From assembly GCF_000264785.1 (NCBI RefSeq), contig NZ_AFJI01000053.1:1-64000 (forward strand): DNA of 64,000 nucleotides. The letters are read 5' to 3'. Under the pieces are notes generated by a model. The model saw only the letters and a program-made list of their open reading frames with translations. It ran no database searches and was not told where the DNA came from. The stretch is from Edwardsiella ictaluri ATCC 33202 (GTDB lineage Bacteria > Pseudomonadota > Gammaproteobacteria > Enterobacterales > Enterobacteriaceae). The number at the start of each line of letters is the position of its first letter. Position 1 is the first letter of the stretch. The position numbers were made by a program, and so were the translations under genes. Below, piece after piece: positions 49,829 to 58,835 of this stretch.

Positions 49829-50302
49829 TCAGTCGGACTCTTTTTCTGCCGCATAGGGGTCGGGGTAACCCAACACCTGCATGATTTCGGCTTCCAGAGA
49901 TTCCATTTCTTCAGCTTCTTCATCGCTGATGTGGTCATACCCTAGCAGATGAAGCGAGCCATGCACAACCATATGCGCCCAATGTGAGAGTTGCGAGATG
50001 TTCTGCTCCTGCGCCTCGCGCTCTACCACCTGGCGACAGATCACCATGTCGCCGAGCAGCGGCAGCTCGATGCCCGGCGGGGCTTCAAACGGGAAAGAGA
50101 GCACGTTGGTCGGGCGATCCTTGCCGCGGTAGGTGAGGTTAAGCTCGTGGCTTTCAGCCTCATCCACCAGGCGAATGGTCACCTCGGCTTCATCGCGAAA
50201 ACGCGGCAGGACGGCTTCCAGCCAGCGCAGAAAGTCGCCTTCAGCAGGCAGTCCCTGAAGATCTGCGCAGGCCAGCTGCAGGTCGAGAATAATATTGCTC
50301 AT
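49829..50302 (-). CDS. ybeY: YbeY, endoribonuclease/rRNA maturation factor
   Basis: A metal-dependent RNase needed for 16S rRNA 3' end maturation and ribosome quality control. 157 residues (E. coli 155). The zinc motif H-x3-H-x5-H is [11 protein letters not shown] (about 114-124). [19 protein letters not shown] and [20 protein letters not shown] are also conserved. Its ATG overlaps the ybeZ stop by four bases. Confidence 0.96.
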   Translation of the reverse strand: MSNIILDLQLACADLQGLPAEGDFLRWLEAVLPRFRDEAEVTIRLVDEAESHELNLTYRGKDRPTNVLSFPFEAPPGIELPLLGDMVICRQVVEREAQEQNISQLSHWAHMVVHGSLHLLGYDHISDEEAEEMESLEAEIMQVLGYPDPYAAEKESD

Positions 50303-51354
50303 GGTTGTTCCTGTGTCTGGGCGGCCTGTGCCTCGTGCTTGCGCTCGGCGGCCAGGGCCTCTTTACGTTGTTGCTCTGCCGCTTCCCACGCTTCATAGGC
50401 CATCACCACGCGGGCGACCACCGGATGGCGCACCACGTCTTCACTGTGGAAGAAGTTGAAGCTTATCTCGTCTACAGCTGACAAGACCTCAATGGCGTGG
50501 CGCAGGCCGGACTTTTGGTTGCGCGGCAGATCTATCTGGGTAATGTCGCCGGTGATAACCGCTTTAGAGTTAAAGCCGATGCGGGTGAGGAACATCTTCA
50601 TCTGTTCGATGGTGGTGTTCTGGCTCTCATCCAGAATGATAAAGGCATCGTTCAGGGTACGCCCGCGCATATAGGCCAGCGGCGCCACTTCGATGACGTT
50701 ACGCTCCATCAGCTTCTCTACCCGCTCGAAGCCGAGCATTTCAAACAGCGCATCGTACAGCGGACGCAGGTAAGGGTCGACCTTTTGGCTGAGATCGCCC
50801 GGCAGGAAGCCCAGTTTCTCACCGGCCTCTACCGCCGGACGCGTCAGCAGGATGCGGCGGATCTCCTGACGCTCCAGGGCATCCACGGCGGCGGCGACGG
50901 CAAGATAGGTCTTGCCGGTACCGGCCGGGCCGATGCCGAAGGTGATATCGTGGTCGAGAATATTGGCGATGTACTGCGCCTGATTGGGGGTGCGCGGCTT
51001 GATCAGCCCGCGCTTGGTCTTGATGTGGACCGCTTTGCCGTAGTCCGGTACGTGCTCGGCGGCCTGCTCCAGCACCTTACTCTCCCTGAGGGCCAGATGG
51101 ATCTGCTCGGGGTCGATATCGCCTGTCTGGCCACGCACCGGTGCGGTATCCACATACAGGTGCTTGAGAATATCCACGGCGGCGCGCACACAGGGCGTCC
51201 GTCCGACCAGCGTAAAGTGATTGTCACGGTGATTGATTTCGATCCCCAGGCGGCGTTCGAGCAGTTTGATATTGCCATCAAACGGGCCGCACAGACTGTT
51301 CAGCCGCTGATTGTCAGCGGGTTCAAGCAAGAGTTCTTCGGTTGTGACGTTCAA
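50299..51354 (-). CDS. ybeZ: YbeZ, PhoH-like ATPase
   Basis: A P-loop ATPase of the PhoH family that works with YbeY. I start it at the TTG codon 51354, which aligns with the E. coli start ([15 protein letters not shown] against MNIDTREITLEPADN) and has AGAGGA upstream; the AUG-started frame to 51438 adds unconserved residues. 351 residues. Walker [12 protein letters not shown] (about 136-146), [20 protein letters not shown], Walker [13 protein letters not shown]. In E. coli it follows miaB; here an abgT-like gene separates them. Confidence 0.93.
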   Translation of the reverse strand: MNVTTEELLLEPADNQRLNSLCGPFDGNIKLLERRLGIEINHRDNHFTLVGRTPCVRAAVDILKHLYVDTAPVRGQTGDIDPEQIHLALRESKVLEQAAEHVPDYGKAVHIKTKRGLIKPRTPNQAQYIANILDHDITFGIGPAGTGKTYLAVAAAVDALERQEIRRILLTRPAVEAGEKLGFLPGDLSQKVDPYLRPLYDALFEMLGFERVEKLMERNVIEVAPLAYMRGRTLNDAFIILDESQNTTIEQMKMFLTRIGFNSKAVITGDITQIDLPRNQKSGLRHAIEVLSAVDEISFNFFHSEDVVRHPVVARVVMAYEAWEAAEQQRKEALAAERKHEAQAAQTQEQP

Positions 51355-51674
51355 ATCAATCCTCTGGATTAGTGTGTGGATTGCGCCGCCCACGGCGCGG
51401 GGATACGGGCCATACGATGGCCACGCGGTATACAGCAATTATTCACATCATACATGCCACTGGGTAGTAATTGCCAATCTTCGCGTATTGCGCCAGCGTG
51501 GCAGGAGAATAGGCCTATTTATCTTAATGTAATGTAATTATTATATTTTATTTTATTAATATATCACCAATATATATTATTTAACGTTTTTTTAACTGAG
51601 TGGCAGCGCAAAAAAAACGCCGGTGGCGACTGGTACCATGGCCCGCTATGACGCAGACATGGAGGGTACAGACA
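51355..51674. other. AT-rich divergent region between ybeZ and the AbgT-like gene
   Basis: These 320 bases must promote both ybeZ (minus) and the transporter (plus). The part 51520-51600 is strongly AT-rich and unlike the neighbouring genes. No gene or clear operator is seen. Confidence 0.4.
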
Positions 51675-53249
51675 ATGGCTTCACCTCAAAAAACGCCCGC
51701 CCCGGTAGGGGCAACTCACGGGGGAGTGGCACGCTTTCTCGGCGCTGTCGAGCGCCTGGGAAACCGGGTACCGGATCCGGCGCTGCTGTTTATCTACTTG
51801 ATGGCCCTACAGCTGTTGTTGTCGGCGGCGCTGTCGCAGGTTTCCTTTGACTTTATCAATCCCCGCAGCGGCGAGGCGGTACAGATAGTCAATATGATGA
51901 CCCTGACGGCGCTGGTGGATTTCCTCAGCAAGATGACCCAATCCTTTACCGCGTTTCCGCCGCTGGGCATCGTACTGGTGGCGCTGCTCGGGGTCGGGGT
52001 CGCCGATCGCGCCGGTTTTATCGACGCGGCGGTGAAAAAGCTGGTGCGGATCACCCCTGCACGACTGCTGACGCCGATGGTGGTGCTGGTGGCACTGATC
52101 AGCCATGTGGCAGCCGACGTGGGCTATGTGCTGGTGATCCCGCTGGCCGGCGTGGTGTTTCAGCGTGTCGGGCGTCATCCATTGGCGGGGATCTGCGCTG
52201 CCTTCGCCGGGGTGTCCGGCGGCTACTCTGCCAGCTTTATTCCCACCGGAAACGATGCGCTGCTGGCCGGGTTCAGCGAGGCGGCGGCGCGCCTGCTGGC
52301 GCCGGACTATTCGGTGAATGTGCTGTGCAATTTCTTTTTTACCTGCATCTCTTCGCTGATGGTGATCCTGCTGGTATGGCTGGTGACGGATCGGTTTATC
52401 GAACCCCGCCTGCACAGCCAGCCCCTGGATGTGCCGCAGGATGATCAAGAAAACAGCGTGCTCAGTACCTTTACGCCGCGGGAGAATCGGGCGTTTGGCT
52501 ATGCGCTGGGTGTGATGGTACTGATGCTGCTGCTTCTGGCGGCGTTGATGTATCCAGCCGACTCGCCGTTTCGGAGCCCTGAGGGGGTATTGAGCAGCTC
52601 ACAGTCGCCGGCGATCCAATCTATCGTGCCGTTGATCTTTATCCTGTTTATCATTCCCGGCACCCTGTATGGCTTCCTCAGCGGACGTTTCACTCAGGCC
52701 AGGCAGGTGATCGAGGCGATGACCGAAAATATGCGCACCATGGGCTACTATCTGGTGGTGGTCTTTTTTGCTGCGCAGTTTATCGCTATCTTTAATGCTT
52801 CGAATCTGGGCACGCTGCTGGCGCTGGCGGGCGCCGCTGGCTTGAAAGCCCTGAGTGTGCCGGGCGCCGGGACGGTGATCGGTGTCGTGATCCTGGTCTT
52901 TCTGGTTAACCTATTGCTGGGATCCGCCTCAGCCAAATGGGCGCTGCTCAGCCCGATCCTGGTGCCGATGCTGATGGCGGTACAGTTGTCGCCGGAGCTG
53001 GCACAGGCCGCCTATCGTATCGGGGACTCCACCTCCAACATTATTACGCCACTGATGGGGTTTTTCCCGCTGGTGGTGGTCTACTGCCGTAAGTATGTCT
53101 CGTCGGCGGGGATCGGTTCGTTGGCCGCGCTGATGTTGCCCTACTCGCTGCTGATGGCGTTGGCGTGGACGGTACTGCTGCTGGCGATGTGGTGGCTCGG
53201 GATACCGTTGGGCGTTCAGGGGGGGTATGTCTATCCCGCGGCGGGCTAA
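51675..53249 (+). CDS. AbgT-family transporter
   Basis: An inner-membrane antiporter-like protein of the family of E. coli AbgT (p-aminobenzoyl-glutamate uptake) and of MtrF. 524 residues from ATG 51675 (GGAGG nine bases before). About ten to twelve helices; conserved parts: VERLGNRVPDPALLFIYLMA, FPPLGIVLVALLGVGVADRA, LISHVAADVGYVLVIPLAGV, GSASAKWALLSPILVPML (hairpin region) and RIGDSTSNIITPLMGFFPLV. The substrate may be an amino-acyl compound or a drug; it cannot be told from sequence. It stands alone between ybeZ and miaB, in opposite orientation. Confidence 0.88.
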   Translation: MASPQKTPAPVGATHGGVARFLGAVERLGNRVPDPALLFIYLMALQLLLSAALSQVSFDFINPRSGEAVQIVNMMTLTALVDFLSKMTQSFTAFPPLGIVLVALLGVGVADRAGFIDAAVKKLVRITPARLLTPMVVLVALISHVAADVGYVLVIPLAGVVFQRVGRHPLAGICAAFAGVSGGYSASFIPTGNDALLAGFSEAAARLLAPDYSVNVLCNFFFTCISSLMVILLVWLVTDRFIEPRLHSQPLDVPQDDQENSVLSTFTPRENRAFGYALGVMVLMLLLLAALMYPADSPFRSPEGVLSSSQSPAIQSIVPLIFILFIIPGTLYGFLSGRFTQARQVIEAMTENMRTMGYYLVVVFFAAQFIAIFNASNLGTLLALAGAAGLKALSVPGAGTVIGVVILVFLVNLLLGSASAKWALLSPILVPMLMAVQLSPELAQAAYRIGDSTSNIITPLMGFFPLVVVYCRKYVSSAGIGSLAALMLPYSLLMALAWTVLLLAMWWLGIPLGVQGGYVYPAAG

Positions 53250-53263
53250 GCGCATCAAATAAA

Positions 53264-53285
53264 ACGCCCGGCCTGGACCGGGCGT
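53264..53285 (-). terminator. Terminator of miaB, probably bidirectional
   Basis: ACGCCCGG (53264-53271) and CCGGGCGT (53278-53285) with a 6-nt loop; on the minus strand the stem is followed by TTTATTT. It is between the convergent transporter gene and miaB. Confidence 0.85.
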
Positions 53286-53300
53286 CGTGATGCGGGCGGT

Positions 53301-54725
53301 TTACGGCTGGTAGCTGCCGACGCCCAGATCGTCCTCTTTGCGGGTGCGGGCGATCACCGACTGCGGCGACTCGCTGATGCGTAGCCCCATCTCATCTTCA
53401 CTGCGTACCACCACGCCGCGCAGGGAGTTGGGCAGTACCCCGGTGATCTCAACGTCGACGAAGCGCCCGATCATCTCCGGCTGGCCGGCAAAGTTGACCA
53501 CCCGGTTGTTTTCGGTGCGGCCGGAAAGCTCCATCACGTTTTTGCGCGAGGTGCCCTCGACCAGAATGCGCTGTACCGTGCCCAGCATGTGGCGGCTGTA
53601 GCGCATGGCCTGCTGGTTGATACGCTCCTGCAGAATGTACAGACGCTGCTTTTTCTCCTCTTCCGCCACGTCGTCCAGCATATCGGCAGCCGGGGTACCC
53701 GGGCGGGCGGAAAAGATAAAGCTGTAGCTCATGTCGAAGTCCACCTCGGCGATCAGCTGCATGGTCTGTTCGAAGTCCTGCTGGGTCTCACCGGGGAAGC
53801 CGACGATAAAGTCGGAGCTTATCTGAATATCCGGGCGCGCCCTGCGCAGTTTACGGATGATCGCCTTGTACTCCAGCGCGGTATGGGTGCGCTTCATCAG
53901 GTTGAGGATGCGGTCGGATCCGCTCTGCACCGGCAGGTGCAGGAAGCTGACCAGCTCCGGCGTATCCTCATAGACGGCCACGATGTCGTCGCTGAACTCT
54001 ATTGGATGGCTGGTGGTGAAGCGGATACGGTCGATGCCGTCAATGGCGGCCACCAGGCGCAGCAGCTCGGCAAAGGAGCAGATACCGCCATCGAAGGTGG
54101 CACCGCGGTAGGCGTTGACGTTCTGCCCCAGCAGGTTGACCTCGCGTACGCCCTGGGCGGCCAGCTGGGCGATTTCAAACAGCACGTCGTCGCACGGGCG
54201 GCTGACCTCGGCGCCGCGGGTGTAGGGCACCACGCAGTAGGTACAGTATTTGTTGCAGCCCTCCATGATGGAGACAAAGGCGGTGGCGCCGTCGGCGCGC
54301 GGCTCCGGCAGGCGGTCGAACTTTTCGATCTCCGGGAAGCTGACGTCAACCACCGGGCCGTGGCTGCTGCGCGCGCTGTCGATCATCTCCGGCAGGCGGT
54401 GCAGTGTCTGCGGGCCAAAGATGATGTCGACAAAGCTGGCGCGCTCGCGGATATGCTCACCCTCCTGGGAGGCGACGCAGCCGCCGACGCCGATGATCAG
54501 ATCCGGCTTGGCCTCTTTGAGCATCTTCCAGCGGCCAAGCTGATGGAACACTTTTTCCTGCGCCTTTTCACGGATCGAACAGGTATTCAGCAGCAGGACA
54601 TCGGCGTCCTCGGCATTATCCGTCAGCTCAAGGCCATGCGTGCTGCCCAGCAGATCGGCTATCTTGGATGAGTCATACTCATTCATCTGACAGCCCCAGG
54701 TTTTAATATGCAGTTTTTTTGTCAT
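53301..54725 (-). CDS. miaB: MiaB, tRNA-2-methylthio-N6-dimethylallyladenosine synthase
   Basis: A radical-SAM methylthiotransferase acting on i6A37 of tRNAs. 474 residues, as in E. coli. N-terminal domain with cluster Cys in [15 protein letters not shown] (Cys12), [11 protein letters not shown] and [11 protein letters not shown]; the radical-SAM motif [14 protein letters not shown] (about 155-168); a C-terminal TRAM domain. Here it has become a lone gene, cut off from ybeZ by the AbgT-like gene and with its own terminator. Confidence 0.96.
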   Translation of the reverse strand: MTKKLHIKTWGCQMNEYDSSKIADLLGSTHGLELTDNAEDADVLLLNTCSIREKAQEKVFHQLGRWKMLKEAKPDLIIGVGGCVASQEGEHIRERASFVDIIFGPQTLHRLPEMIDSARSSHGPVVDVSFPEIEKFDRLPEPRADGATAFVSIMEGCNKYCTYCVVPYTRGAEVSRPCDDVLFEIAQLAAQGVREVNLLGQNVNAYRGATFDGGICSFAELLRLVAAIDGIDRIRFTTSHPIEFSDDIVAVYEDTPELVSFLHLPVQSGSDRILNLMKRTHTALEYKAIIRKLRRARPDIQISSDFIVGFPGETQQDFEQTMQLIAEVDFDMSYSFIFSARPGTPAADMLDDVAEEEKKQRLYILQERINQQAMRYSRHMLGTVQRILVEGTSRKNVMELSGRTENNRVVNFAGQPEMIGRFVDVEITGVLPNSLRGVVVRSEDEMGLRISESPQSVIARTRKEDDLGVGSYQP

Positions 54726-54922
54726 CGACTTGCCATTGCTCAGTGCAGGTGGATCAGGGACGCGCAGACGCCCTCAGGCGCCGTGCCGGCGGTGACCGTT
54801 GCGTCCGCGGCAGGGCGGCTATTGTAATCGCTTGGCGCTGTCGTGACCAGTCAGATAGCAGGGGGCAAGGGAGCGGAAATCCGTTACACTAGCGCAAAAC
54901 GTGCGGCGACAGGGGAGAGGGC

Positions 54923-56098
54923 ATGGTTCAGGAAGCTGGCGGTATTGTGGTGGTCGGCGGTGGGATGGTGGGTGCGGCGGCGGCTCTGGGGCTGGCGCAG
55001 GCCGGTCTGCGGGTGACTGTGCTGGAAAACAGCCCGCCGCCATCGTTTGTACCGGACAGCGATCCCGATCTGCGCATCTCCGCCATCAGCATGGCCAGCG
55101 TGCGCCTGCTGGAGCGGCTCGGGGTGTGGCCGGCGGTGCGGGCGATGCGCGCGGTGCCCTACCGCGGGCTGGAGACCTGGGAATGGGCATCGTCAACGGT
55201 CTCATTTCGTGCCGAGACGCTCGGCCTGCCATGCCTGGGCTTTATGCTGGAGAACCGGGTGCTGCAGCGCGCGCTGTGGCAGGCGCTGGAGGCCTGCGAA
55301 GGCGTTACGTTATATACCGGGGCGTCGCTGCGTCAACTGCGACGCGATGGGCAGGGCTGGCAGCTGGCGTTGGATAACGGTGAAGGGCTGTATGCCGGGT
55401 TGGTCATCGCGGCGGATGGCGCTGAGTCCCGGGTACGCAGTCAGGCCGGTATCGGTGTCCACGGCTGGCAGTACCGCCACGACTGCATGCTGATCAGCGT
55501 CAGGACACCGTTGGCGCCGCAGGATGTCACCTGGCAACAGTTTACCCCTGACGGTCCGCGGGCCTTTCTTCCCCTGTGGCCCGGCTGGGGCTCGCTGGTG
55601 TGGTATGACAGCCCGGCGCGTATCCGCCAGCTGCTGGCGATGTCGCTGGCGCAGTTGAATGAGGCGATCCTGCGTACGTTTCCCGCACGCCTGGGGCCGG
55701 TGCAGGCGGTGGCCGCGGCGGCGTTTCCGCTGATCCGGCGCCACGCGCAACGTTACGTAGATGAGGGACTGCTGCTGCTGGGCGATGCGGCGCACACCAT
55801 TAACCCGCTCGCCGGGCAGGGGGTTAATCTGGGCTACCGTGACGTATCGGCGCTGCTGGAGGTGGTACCGGCAGCGGCAGCGTGCGGTGAGGCGTGGCAG
55901 ACGCAGGCGGTGCTGCAGCGTTATCAGCGCCGTCGCCTGGGCGACAACCTGCTGATGCAGAGCGGGATGGACCTCTTGTACGGCGCCTTCAGCAACCGTC
56001 TACCGCCGCTGATGCTGCTGCGCAATCTGGGGCTAATGGCGGCGGAGCGCGCCGGTGGGCTCAAGGCACGCGCGCTGCGCTACGCTATCGGGCTGTAG
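54923..56098 (+). CDS. ubiF: UbiF, 2-octaprenyl-3-methyl-6-methoxy-benzoquinol hydroxylase
   Basis: A FAD monooxygenase of aerobic ubiquinone synthesis. 391 residues, the E. coli length. FAD motif IVVVGGGMVGAAAALGLAQA (about 9-28), VIAADGAESRVRSQAGIGVH (about 156-175) and LLLGDAAHTINPLAGQGVNL near 288. The E. coli-like ending GLMAAERAGGLKARALRYAI supports UbiF rather than UbiH. It is divergent from miaB, as in E. coli. Confidence 0.95.
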   Translation: MVQEAGGIVVVGGGMVGAAAALGLAQAGLRVTVLENSPPPSFVPDSDPDLRISAISMASVRLLERLGVWPAVRAMRAVPYRGLETWEWASSTVSFRAETLGLPCLGFMLENRVLQRALWQALEACEGVTLYTGASLRQLRRDGQGWQLALDNGEGLYAGLVIAADGAESRVRSQAGIGVHGWQYRHDCMLISVRTPLAPQDVTWQQFTPDGPRAFLPLWPGWGSLVWYDSPARIRQLLAMSLAQLNEAILRTFPARLGPVQAVAAAAFPLIRRHAQRYVDEGLLLLGDAAHTINPLAGQGVNLGYRDVSALLEVVPAAAACGEAWQTQAVLQRYQRRRLGDNLLMQSGMDLLYGAFSNRLPPLMLLRNLGLMAAERAGGLKARALRYAIGL

Positions 56099-56164
56099 GC
56101 GATGGCGATGGGCGGTGCGTCGTGTGGCGCGCCGCGCTGTCAAAGGCGTTGGCAAACGGCAGGC

Positions 56165-56190
56165 AAAAAAAAGCCCACCCGAAGGTGAGC
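56165..56190 (-). terminator. Terminator of the tRNA operon
   Basis: On the minus strand GCTCACC (56190-56184), loop TTCG, GGTGGGC (56179-56173) is followed by eight T. It lies nine bases after the last tRNA. Confidence 0.95.
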
Positions 56191-56198
56191 TCTCTTAT

Positions 56199-56273
56199 TG
56201 GCTGGGGTACGAGGATTCGAACCTCGGGATGGCGGAATCAGAATCCGCTGCCTTACCGCTTGGCGATACCCCA
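56199..56273 (-). tRNA. glnV: tRNA-Gln (CTG anticodon)
   Basis: 75 bases including the encoded CCA. Acceptor TGGGGTA/TACCCCA, anticodon loop TTCTGAT, T-arm CGAGG-TTCGAAT-CCTCG intact. It reads CAG. It is last in the five-tRNA operon; E. coli has two such genes (glnV, glnX) here. Confidence 0.96.
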
Positions 56274-56328
56274 ATTGTTGGGTGGCATCTTTCGATGCGC
56301 CGGCCCGCCGTGGCGAACCGAATGAATT

Positions 56329-56404
56329 TGGCTGGGGTACCGAGGATTCGAACCTGGGGATGGCGGGATCAAAACCCGCTGCCTTACCGCTTGGCGATAC
56401 CCCA
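56329..56404 (-). tRNA. glnW: tRNA-Gln (TTG anticodon) with an extra base in the T-stem
   Basis: 76 bases including CCA, one more than its neighbour copy. Acceptor, D-arm and anticodon loop (TTTTGAT) are normal. The T-arm reads CCAGG-TTCGAAT-CCTCGG, so the 3' strand has a bulged C compared with CCTGG in the copy at 56444. It may be functional with a bulge, a defective gene, or a sequencing error. The 3' end resembles the CTG tRNA, suggesting a hybrid. Confidence 0.85.
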
Positions 56405-56443
56405 TCAGGGACTGTATCCAGTCTCCATCGAGACAGTAAAATA

Positions 56444-56518
56444 TGGCTGGGGTACCAGGATTCGAACCTGGGAATGGCGGGATCAAAACCCGCTGCCTTA
56501 CCGCTTGGCGATACCCCA
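56444..56518 (-). tRNA. glnU: tRNA-Gln (TTG anticodon)
   Basis: 75 bases with encoded CCA. Anticodon loop TTTTGAT, T-arm CCAGG-TTCGAAT-CCTGG fully paired. Reads CAA (and CAG by wobble). Middle of the tRNA operon. Confidence 0.96.
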
Positions 56519-56540
56519 TCCGACGCAAGCCGGGTTGAAA

Positions 56541-56625
56541 TGGTGCGGGAGACGAGACTTGAACTCGTACACCTTGCGGCGCCAGAACCTAAATCTGGTG
56601 CGTCTACCAATTTCGCCACTCCCGC
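56541..56625 (-). tRNA. leuW: tRNA-Leu (TAG anticodon)
   Basis: 85 bases with the long variable arm of class II tRNAs and encoded CCA. Acceptor GCGGGAG/CTCCCGC, anticodon loop with TAG in ATTTAGG. Same place as leuW in E. coli. Confidence 0.96.
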
Positions 56626-56644
56626 CTACTTGCGTAATAAAGAG

Positions 56645-56721
56645 TGGTGGCTACGACGGGATTCGAACCTGTGACCCCATCATTATGAGTGATGTGCTCT
56701 AACCAGCTGAGCTACGTAGCC
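56645..56721 (-). tRNA. metT: tRNA-Met (CAT anticodon, elongator)
   Basis: 77 bases with encoded CCA. Acceptor GGCTACG/CGTAGCC is fully paired including the first base pair, as in elongator rather than initiator tRNA; anticodon CAT in CTCATAA. It is the first gene of the operon, as metT is in E. coli. Confidence 0.95.
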
Positions 56722-56760
56722 GTTCTTTATTCGCTAGCCTTCATCGGCGTTGCGGGGCGC

Positions 56761-56789
56761 ATTATGCGGATATGGGGGGGAAGCGTCAA
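56761..56789 (-). promoter_or_regulatory. Sigma-70 promoter of the tRNA operon
   Basis: On the minus strand TTGACG (56789-56784), a 17-base spacer and CATAAT (56766-56761) are followed by the GC-rich discriminator GCGCCCCGC, about 40 bases before tRNA-Met. Such discriminators mark promoters under stringent control. Confidence 0.85.
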
Positions 56790-56948
56790 CCCCTTTTTTA
56801 GCAGAAACGCTATCGTCGTGCACGTTTGCCGATTGATTATACAGGTCGGCGTGAAAAGCAGCAAAACTCGGTGAAAAGTAGGCTAACACCGGCATGGCAG
56901 AGGGAGTCGGCGCGGCGAACCCGCAGGGGAGACGCCACGCCGCAGGAG

Positions 56949-58610
56949 TTAATAGGCGGACTTGTGTACGCCGACGGCGCGGCCGGAAGGGTCGTCCATT
57001 TTACGCAGGGATTCGTCCCACTCGATGGCCTTGGCGGAGGAGCACGCGACGGAGGGGCCGCCGGGGACGCACTCTGCGGCACTCGGCAGCGGGAACAGCT
57101 GCTCAAAGATATCGCGGTACAGGTAGGCCTCCTTGCTGGTTGGCGTGTTGTAGGGAAAACGGAAGCGGGCATTGGCCAGCGTCTGGTCGCTGACCTGGGC
57201 GGCGGCGGCGGCTTTCAGCGAGTCTATCCAGCTGTAGCCAACGCCGTCGGAGAACTGCTCTTTCTGACGCCAGGCGATGCTGGCCGGCAGATAGGATTCG
57301 AAACATTCGCGCAGCAGCTGCTTTTCGATGCGTCCGTTGCCGCACATCTTGTCGCGCGGGTTGAGGCGCATGGCCACGTCGAGAAATGTCTTATCGAGGA
57401 ACGGTACCCGGGCTTCGACGCCCCAGGCGGCCATCGCCTTGTTGGCGCGCGCGCAGTCATACATGTGCAGCGCCAGCAGTTTGCGCACCGTCTCGTCATG
57501 AAACTCTTTGGCGTTGGGCGCCTTATGGAAATAGAGGTAGCCGCCGAACACCTCATCGGCACCTTCGCCGGAGAGCACCATCTTGATCCCCATCGCCTTG
57601 ATCTTGCGCGCCATTAGGTACATCGGTGTCGAGGCGCGGATGGTGGTGACGTCGTAGGTTTCGATGTGATAAATCACGTCGCGGATGGCGTCCATTCCCT
57701 CCTGCTCGGTGAAGTGGATCTCATGGTGTACCGTGCCGAGATGGTTGGCGACCTCTTGAGCCGCCTTCAGATCCGGCGCGCCCTGTAGGCCGATGGCAAA
57801 GGAGTGCAGCTGTGGCCACCAGGCGGCGCTGCGCTCGCCGTCCTCGACGCGGCGAGCGGCGAACTTCTTGGTGATGGCAGAGATAATCGAAGAGTCCAGC
57901 CCGCCGGAGAGCAGTACGCCGTAGGGCACGTCAGACATCAGATGGCTTTTGACTGACTCTTCCAGCGCACAGCGCAGCACGTCAGCGTCGGTAGGGTTAT
58001 GTTCGACGGCGGCGTAGTCAAACCAGTCGCGCCTGTAGTAGCGGCGGATTTCGCCGTCGCGGCTCCACAGGGCACTGCCGGCCGGGAATTCGCGCAGCGT
58101 CCGACATACCGGCACCAGCGCCTTCATCTCTGAGGCGACAAATAGATTGCCGTGTTCATCGTGTCCCATGTACAGCGGGATGATCCCCAGGTGATCGCGG
58201 CCGATCAGATAGGCATCCCGTTCGGCGTCATACAGAATAAAGGCAAACATGCCGCGTAGCTGGTCGAGGAAGTCCGGACCATACTCCTGGTACAGCGCCA
58301 GGATCACCTCACAGTCGGAGCCGGTCTGAAACGCATAGCGATCGCCGAGGCGCTCGCGCAGCGCCTGGTGGTTGTAAATTTCGCCGTTGACCGCGAGAAC
58401 ATGGGTGCGCTGTGCGTTATACAGCGGCTGGGCGCCGGTGTTGACGTCGACGATAGACAGGCGCTCGTGGGCCAGAATGGCGTTTTCACCGGCATAGATG
58501 CCGGACCAGTCCGGGCCGCGGTGGCGCATCAGGCGGGACATCTCCAGCGCTGTTTTGCGCAGCGCCTGTGGGTCGGTTTTCAGGTCGAGCACTCCAAAGA
58601 TCGAACACAT
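56949..58610 (-). CDS. asnB: AsnB, glutamine-hydrolysing asparagine synthetase B
   Basis: It makes asparagine from aspartate with ATP and glutamine. 553 residues (E. coli 554). The Ntn-type glutaminase begins MCSIFGVLD with Cys2 as nucleophile and contains RHRGPDWSGIY and LAVNGEIYNHQALR; the synthetase part has the PPi loop LLSGGLDSSIISA (about 232-244) and VLSGEGADEVFGGYLYFHKA. The C-terminus is Lys/Ser-poor and ends VGVHKSAY. It lies between the tRNAs and nagD, as in E. coli. Confidence 0.96.
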   Translation of the reverse strand: MCSIFGVLDLKTDPQALRKTALEMSRLMRHRGPDWSGIYAGENAILAHERLSIVDVNTGAQPLYNAQRTHVLAVNGEIYNHQALRERLGDRYAFQTGSDCEVILALYQEYGPDFLDQLRGMFAFILYDAERDAYLIGRDHLGIIPLYMGHDEHGNLFVASEMKALVPVCRTLREFPAGSALWSRDGEIRRYYRRDWFDYAAVEHNPTDADVLRCALEESVKSHLMSDVPYGVLLSGGLDSSIISAITKKFAARRVEDGERSAAWWPQLHSFAIGLQGAPDLKAAQEVANHLGTVHHEIHFTEQEGMDAIRDVIYHIETYDVTTIRASTPMYLMARKIKAMGIKMVLSGEGADEVFGGYLYFHKAPNAKEFHDETVRKLLALHMYDCARANKAMAAWGVEARVPFLDKTFLDVAMRLNPRDKMCGNGRIEKQLLRECFESYLPASIAWRQKEQFSDGVGYSWIDSLKAAAAAQVSDQTLANARFRFPYNTPTSKEAYLYRDIFEQLFPLPSAAECVPGGPSVACSSAKAIEWDESLRKMDDPSGRAVGVHKSAY

Positions 58611-58803
58611 AGCGTTTCCCCTACGGCATTGACGGTATCAGATTGCGACGGTACGGCGCCCTTGCGGCGCTGCGTATGATATCAACATGCACCGTCAGCT
58701 GAACGTAAATCAAGCAGTTTGCGCTGAATGGGTAAAAATTTTTTTCCCTGCATCTATCTTTAGAGAAACAATAACAAAATCGCAATTTTTTTAAAAAAGA
58801 TCT

Positions 58804-58825
58804 AAAAAAGGCGGCCAGGCCGCCT
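58804..58825 (-). terminator. Terminator of nagD (nag operon end)
   Basis: AGGCGG (58809-58814) and CCGCCT (58820-58825) form a stem extended by GC pairs; on the minus strand six T follow (58809-58804). It lies 11 bases after the nagD stop. Confidence 0.85.
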
Positions 58826-58835
58826 GGCAGGGGAA

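Noticed and set aside
56198..56702. Protein ORFs across the tRNA cluster
   Set aside because: They are repeats of tRNA-Gln sequence translated in chance frames.
56329..56721. CRISPR-like repeat array
   Set aside because: The repeated units are three tRNA-Gln genes with cloverleaf features, not CRISPR repeats.
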